The translations under genes were made by a program, and so were the position numbers. The notes beneath the pieces are model-generated. The model ran no database searches and had not been told where the DNA came from. It saw nothing but the letters and a program-made list of their open reading frames with translations. DNA of 64,000 nucleotides from Albugo candida (lineage: Eukaryota > Oomycota > Peronosporomycetes > Albuginales > Albuginaceae): NCBI GenBank assembly GCA_905220665.1, contig CAJNAR010000146.1:124001-188000 (forward strand), in the 5' to 3' direction. The first letter of the stretch is position 1. Each line of letters starts with the position of its first letter. Of this stretch, positions 58,821 through 64,000 are shown one piece after another.

Positions 58821-61800
58821 TCAGAGTTGCACTTGCCGTTCCACTCGCCTGTGCCGTACCCGCAGCAATGATCTTCGACTTCTGAAAAATCCACCAAATG
58901 ATCCTTGCGTTGAGAGTTGATCCAGTACCTTTGCAAGCCGAATGCGTTCCTCGTGGTCGTAACACTGTCTTCGAAAGTACCGAACGTGCGCACTAAACGT
59001 GGTGTAGATCACGGAAAGTGCTGGAACTGTCGGAGTTGCTGATCGATGATCGAACAAACGACGATTCCGATCTGTCCAGACGAAGTGCAGTGTCACCGCT
59101 TGCAATGCAAGCCACAAATCCGATATAATTGCTAAATATTCTTTCCAATCCGACCGTAGTGTTGGTAGGATTGCACATGCAATATGCGTCCAACGTGGTC
59201 GAAAGGAGAAAAACTGATCCCAACTAGGAAGTAACTCTCTCCATAACTGTGCCGTGTGGTCGCACTCGAGAAAGAGATGTTGATCGGATTCCACTGCCCC
59301 ACACGAAGTCTGCGTGCACAATATAATGTCGGGCTGAATATCCTTTAAGAACCAGAAACGAGATCGAACTGGCAACATCCGAAAGGCGAGACGAAACTGT
59401 AAATCCTCGAAAATTGGTAATACACGTTTTCGAAGATGCCGTGATGTAGCCATAAAAGTTTGGATTCGTTCTGAATCCAGTGCGTCCGATCTCTCCCGTG
59501 TTGACCAATGTGTCGACATCGGATGACTCTTGGTTGGTTCGGGAGGTTTCCAGACGATTCGTGAGAGTTGTGAGCGTGGAATGGATGGAAAATAATGTTT
59601 CCTTTCCTTGCTTTTTACTCCCACATAAAATGATCTGCCACTTGTGGTTGGTATAATCCAAGTGATGAGACCAATCGTCAAGTGGATACGCTGGAGAATC
59701 TGAGTGACTTCATTGTAAAGTCGACTTAGCAACCTTTCTTCAGACATATCCGACGTGTTCAGCTCTTCGTCGTTGTAATAGTTGGCGACGAAATCTTCCT
59801 TCGTTGGCCATGTGTCGCTTTCACGAAAAAAGTCTTGCAAACTTCGAACGTCGAAAAGTGTAGCAAATGTTTTTCGAAATGTTCGATGTGGTTCATCCAC
59901 CATGCCAAGATTGTACCAAACGTTCTGTGTACTCGGATGACGAGTAGCAGCTTCGTAATGTAATTTTGGTCGCAGTGAAACCACATCGGCTGTTCCATGT
60001 AGTACTGACGGCGTTGTGAAACATTTAAATCTGATATTGAAATGCTCCAATCCATCTGATGCCACATTCTAAATGCTTTTTTCCACCATGATGATATGCT
60101 CTCCCATTGAACCATTTTTCCATGTCGATTTGGTGCGATGGTGAATATATCCATCGGCTTGTGTGGTCCAAAGGGAGGTTGGATAAGTTGTAATAATTCC
60201 GTCGAAGCTGTTGTCCAATTCGCAGGAAGAATTGTTGACGCATCGGATGCGAACTGCTGAAGGAATTGAATACGTTGTAGCTTTAGTCGTCCCACCAAAA
60301 AAGGAACTTGTAGTCCACCATCTTGTCGGCGAAGATATAAAAACTCTTTGCTGAGTAGGTGAACATGTTTTGAATCTTTTTTGTGTTTCCGACCAAGCAC
60401 AAAGCGATTTAACATCGATTGCCACTGTCGAATTGTCGCTGCTGGTATGTCTACGTGCATCGTGTAATGCCACAAACGTGATAAAAACATCGACTGCGCA
60501 ACCAGTAGTCGACCACGAACAGTTCTTGCTCGTCGAAACCATACACCAAACCCATCGTAAAAACGCTTGTCGAGAGTTGAAATAACCATCGAATGAGTTG
60601 GTTTCTGGCCGAACGGAGTACCCAAATACTTGACCGAATCTTCCGGACCCATTATGATCAAATTAGGTATACGTGCACACGGCATGGTCCGATTTAACGA
60701 TAGCAAAGATGATTTACTCAAGTTGAGTTTCGCACCCGATCCATCGCAATAGACTTGGACGAGTTCGAGTTGCGTCAAAACACCATTTGGTGTCTCTGAA
60801 AGCAATGTCGAATCGTCCGCAAAAAATAATCCAGTTGCGACAGTCGTGCTATTAATCCAAATGCCATGTTCTTCATGTTGTCGAAGTAAATTTCCCAAAG
60901 GTTCGATCGTCATCAGAAAAAGTAATGCTGAGAGAGGATCACCTTGTTTCACTCCACGTTGTGGTGTAATGGACGGTGTGATATTTCCATTAATCATCAA
61001 CTGCGCCTTTGTGTTATTGTACAAAAGACGAACCCAGTCGATAAAACTTTTTCCAACGCCCATCTTTTCCAAAACGCGAAACATGTACGTCCAATTGACT
61101 CGATCATAAGCTTTCTCAAAGTCGAGAAAAGTCGCATAAGCTTCCTCCCCACGATGAGTGACCAAGTCTTGGATGTCGGTGAGATGTCGAATATGATGAT
61201 GCATTGACCTTCCTCGCACGAATGCTTTTTGATCTTGATGGATCAATTTTGGCAAAAAACGTTGCAATCGATACGCCAACACTTTTGAAAGTACTTTTAC
61301 ATCGACACAAAGCAGTGCGATCGGTCGATAGTTGCCAGGATCACCTCGTGATCCTTTTTTGTACAATAATGTTATTGCCGAGTGACGTTGTGATCGAAGT
61401 AGAATTCCTCTTTCCAGCTGATATTCGAACACGATCTTCAGACACTCGCCAAACGTTTCCGGATCAAGCTGATAAAATGCAGCTGGTAGTCCATCCATAC
61501 CTGGAGAAGAACTACTCCGCATGTGCTTGATCGCTTCCGCCATCTCGGTCGTACTTAACCGAGTGGAGAGACGGTCTTGCTCTGCTGAGGCAAGTGAAAC
61601 TTGAATCGAATCGAGTAACTTTTTTTGCTTTCTTTCACTTGGATCATATGAGTCGGTCTCTGAGCTATAAAGAGAGCCCATGACACCACCCCAATGATCT
61701 CTGAATTCGTCAATAATCTCCCTCGGGTTCGATGTCACTGTACCACATTTTTTGGTAACATTTTCGATCGGCACGCGACGACAAGAACTATCCGGAGGGC

Positions 61801-63011
61801 GAAAAAAATACTTTGAAGAGTTCTCCATATGCTTCACGTGATGGTCGAAGCTTTCATCTTGGTTGTATTTCGCGTTGTTTTCGACTGAAAGTCGAAATTG
61901 TTCGAGACTCGATTCGTAAAAGTACCGTGACTCATTGGTGTCGTGGATGCGATATCGAGCTGCTGCGACTTCCAAAACACGCTGGCTAGACTCAACATCA
62001 CGTCGGCTATCTTGTGCAACCTTTTTTTCGATTCCTTGAAGCTGTTTCTTGATTTTCGTCTTCCAACTTTCCCACATTTTACCGGGATTCGAAGTTGTCC
62101 GTAACTGGTTGAGCACCAAATTCGCTTCCAATTTGATAGCTTCGACAACTTTAGGATATTCAAATAGTCGTAATGAGCATTTCCAATATCCTCGACCGGG
62201 TGATTGAGTTGGATTTGCAAAAGTTACTTTTTGTGCCAGATGATCTCCCGCATGTCGTGGACGAAAATACTCAGAGGTTTTGTATACCATATTGAATAGC
62301 TCTTCCGACATGCAGATATAATCAAGTCGATTCTTGCGCGGTAATGGTCCTGTAAATACTTTTTCAGTCGGATGCTGGATTCGCCAAGCGTCTACCACAC
62401 CCAACTGTGAAAGCCATTCCAAACACGCTAATCGACTTGGTTCGTGTCGAATTGTTCCACTCGAAGCATCGATAGCTGGATCGAGTGGTGTGTTGAAATC
62501 ACCAAATACGATATGTGATGCGGTCGATTCGAAAGTGTTGGAAAGCAATAACTCATAAAAACTCACTCGTTCCTCGGCCTTGACCGGTGCATATACATTG
62601 TGAATATACACCGGTGCATCGTGAATGAGAAGACGCAGAACCAAATAACGATTTCGAATGCTTCGATCGGTGAGTTCTTCAGCTGTTGTATAACCGGGAA
62701 AGTCCGAACGAAGGATTGTCATGACGCCGCCACTGCGGTTTTGAGTCGGATGGAGAAAAGCACTGTTGTGATCATTGACAAACATTTTGTGCTGCATTTT
62801 TGAGGATAATAAAAATTGAAATGATTCCAGTTGGTTGTGATCGTGAAACTTGGTTTCTTGAACACAACAAATGGAGTATTGTGATACTATGTGGTCGATA
62901 AAAAGATGACCGTTTTTATGTATTCCATTAACATTCACCGTGAGTGCTGAGATATTGTTCCACGTTGAAATAATCGAGGAGCCCTTAGCATTCACGCTGA
63001 AGTGGACCAGT
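58821..63011 (-). CDS. LINE ORF2: APE endonuclease, reverse transcriptase, zinc knuckle (one frameshift)
   Basis: The main frame runs on the minus strand from 62995 to 59759 (1078 codons). A second frame, 60065 to 58821, continues the protein, so one frameshift lies at about 60000-59880. AP-endonuclease motifs: VNVNGI, CVQETK, IVFGDFNTPLD, RLDYICM and the final GDH. RT motifs: SPGMDGLPAAFY, NYRPIALL, FLDFEKAYDRVNW, GVKQGDPLSALLF, and the catalytic LFFADDS near 60815. The C-terminal CGAVESDQHLFLECDHTAQLW is a zf-RVT-type zinc module. This is the domain order of L1/Tx1-like LINEs. It is nearly intact otherwise. Confidence 0.92.
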
Positions 63012-64000
63012 AATCAACCTCATTTCACCATCTTGTTGTGAGAGGTGAAGTGTTGTGTGCTCCTCTGGAAAAAAGCTGAGATTGACGGAAAGCTCAGCGA
63101 TGTCACCATGGAGAAGTCCACGCCATCTACCTCCAAACCATTGCGACCAACACTTTATGCCAACGTCGGAGCGGAAGAAGGATATGATCACATTGGTTGG
63201 AAGTAAACGACAATGATGACCCGGAATCCAGATCACTGGTCCATCGGTGAGATATTGGATCCAGTGGTCGTTGGTGTAGAATGTCGGAGCAGTACACATG
63301 AATAAAAGTTCCAACAACGCGAGAGCTTTCGTTGCTCGAGTCAAACCGATAACGATGTCCGGCACTGACGTCCACCACGACATTACTTTCTCGAACAGAA
63401 CAGATCGCTTGGAGGGAACTTTTCCACCAACTTGGCGACTCCATCGCGTCGCAAACGTAACATCTTCGCCGAGATTGTGAGTTGCAAAAACGCGATTTAT
63501 CATAAGTAGATGAGCCACTTCATCCAAAGCTTTATCATTCGACTCCATACATGCAAGTAGCACACCATTCATCGTGATCGGATGATCAAGTGCCGCTCGG
63601 ATGATTTTGTCCGGATTTGTGCAGAACTGGATTAGCTTCCGCACATGAGGGATGCAAGAATCCGCTTGAACCAGCTTGTCCGGTCGGAGTGAGTGAAGGG
63701 CATTTTTCGAATCGATTTCCATCAGCTCCCCTATTTCACCAACTCGGGTTGGTCGTTCCGATTTCTCGATTGTTGTATGACGTTTTTGATAAAAGTGTGC
63801 CGCCTCTTTCGAGGTGGCCACCTCTTTTGGCATCCGTGCTTTCACGGGGATGATTTGGACGCGATTGCCATTCTCTGGATTGGCAACCGCTGTTACTTCT
63901 TCGATCTCCACCTCCATAGTTGCGAGCACGGAAAAATAGTTACTCGTCGCTAGTTTTGGAAGCGCAAGAGGTGGTGCTTTGGAGACCATTTGGTCGAACG
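62985..64000 (-). CDS. LINE ORF1 (gag-like), 5' truncated by the window
   Basis: The frame is open from the right edge (64000) to TAA at 62985-62987. An ATG lies at 63989 but the frame continues upstream of it, so the true start may be outside. The first third is polar and disordered. The middle is helical (KIIRAALDHPITMNGVLLACM). The later part is rich in W and F (WWTSVPDIVIGLTRATKAL). No CCHC knuckle is seen in the visible part. It resembles ORF1 proteins of oomycete LINEs by position only, and no enzyme motif is present. Confidence 0.75.
   Translation of the reverse strand, partial: FDQMVSKAPPLALPKLATSNYFSVLATMEVEIEEVTAVANPENGNRVQIIPVKARMPKEVATSKEAAHFYQKRHTTIEKSERPTRVGEIGELMEIDSKNALHSLRPDKLVQADSCIPHVRKLIQFCTNPDKIIRAALDHPITMNGVLLACMESNDKALDEVAHLLMINRVFATHNLGEDVTFATRWSRQVGGKVPSKRSVLFEKVMSWWTSVPDIVIGLTRATKALALLELLFMCTAPTFYTNDHWIQYLTDGPVIWIPGHHCRLLPTNVIISFFRSDVGIKCWSQWFGGRWRGLLHGDIAELSVNLSFFPEEHTTLHLSQQDGEMRLITGPLQREC

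Larger units (their letters stand above)
58821..64000 (-). mobile_element. Non-LTR retrotransposon (LINE, L1/Tx1-like), 5' end outside the window
   Basis: Two overlapping frames in the standard order ORF1-ORF2 on the minus strand, with a single frameshift in ORF2 and an open ORF1 reaching the window edge. It is much better preserved than the neighbouring LTR element, so it is the younger insertion. The 3' boundary is not defined. Confidence 0.9.

Noticed and set aside
59224..59661. 145-codon frame within the LINE
   Set aside because: Antiphase to the zinc-module frame of ORF2, with no domain of its own.

Overview
The window looks like nuclear DNA of an oomycete. Genes are dense and often divergent or overlapping at their flanks, and they are split by very short GT-AG introns (about 45-75 nt). 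The protein set fits a zoospore-forming stramenopile: a radial-spoke RSPH14-like protein, a GH81 beta-1,3-glucanase, a PX-AGC kinase and a TMEM63/OSCA-like channel. The moderate A+T content and intron number would suit a white-rust-like (Albugo-type) genome better than Phytophthora, but that is an inference.

Layout. 1-16.9 kb is gene-rich: a SAPS/PP6-regulator-like 3' end, an RNF126-like E3 ligase, a coiled-coil protein, RSPH14-like, a Cys-rich single-pass membrane protein, a large CH-domain coiled-coil protein, FolD, dynactin p27 (DCTN6), glycine C-acetyltransferase, a small secreted protein, a decayed coding stretch, and a secreted HAD-type phosphatase. 16.9-21.3 kb has no gene I can support. 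21.3-48.8 kb is again gene-rich: a GNPTG-like MRH lectin, a P4-ATPase with an N-terminal membrane extension, a TMEM63-like channel with a lectin-like ectodomain, tRNA m7G46 methyltransferase, PX-AGC kinase, a coiled-coil protein, mitochondrial PNPase, an SRSF1-like splicing factor, a TRAIP-like RING ligase, a PGAP6/TMEM8-like membrane protein, GH81 glucanase and ITPase. 48.8-53.0 kb is gene-poor. 53.0-58.1 kb is a decayed Ty3/Gypsy chromodomain LTR element on the minus strand with intact LTR ends and a 5-bp target duplication. 58.8-64.0 kb is a LINE of the APE-endonuclease/RT type on the minus strand, running off the right edge.

By role, several genes belong to housekeeping pathways: one-carbon metabolism (FolD, glycine C-acetyltransferase), nucleotide sanitation (ITPase), RNA processing (PNPase, METTL1/Trm8, SRSF1-like) and ubiquitin signalling (RNF126-like, TRAIP-like). 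A second group acts at membranes or in the secretory pathway: flippase, TMEM63-like channel, PGAP6-like, MRH lectin, secreted HAD protein, GH81. Many gene models were assembled by hand from splice sites and reading-frame continuity. Where a boundary is unresolved the entry says so.
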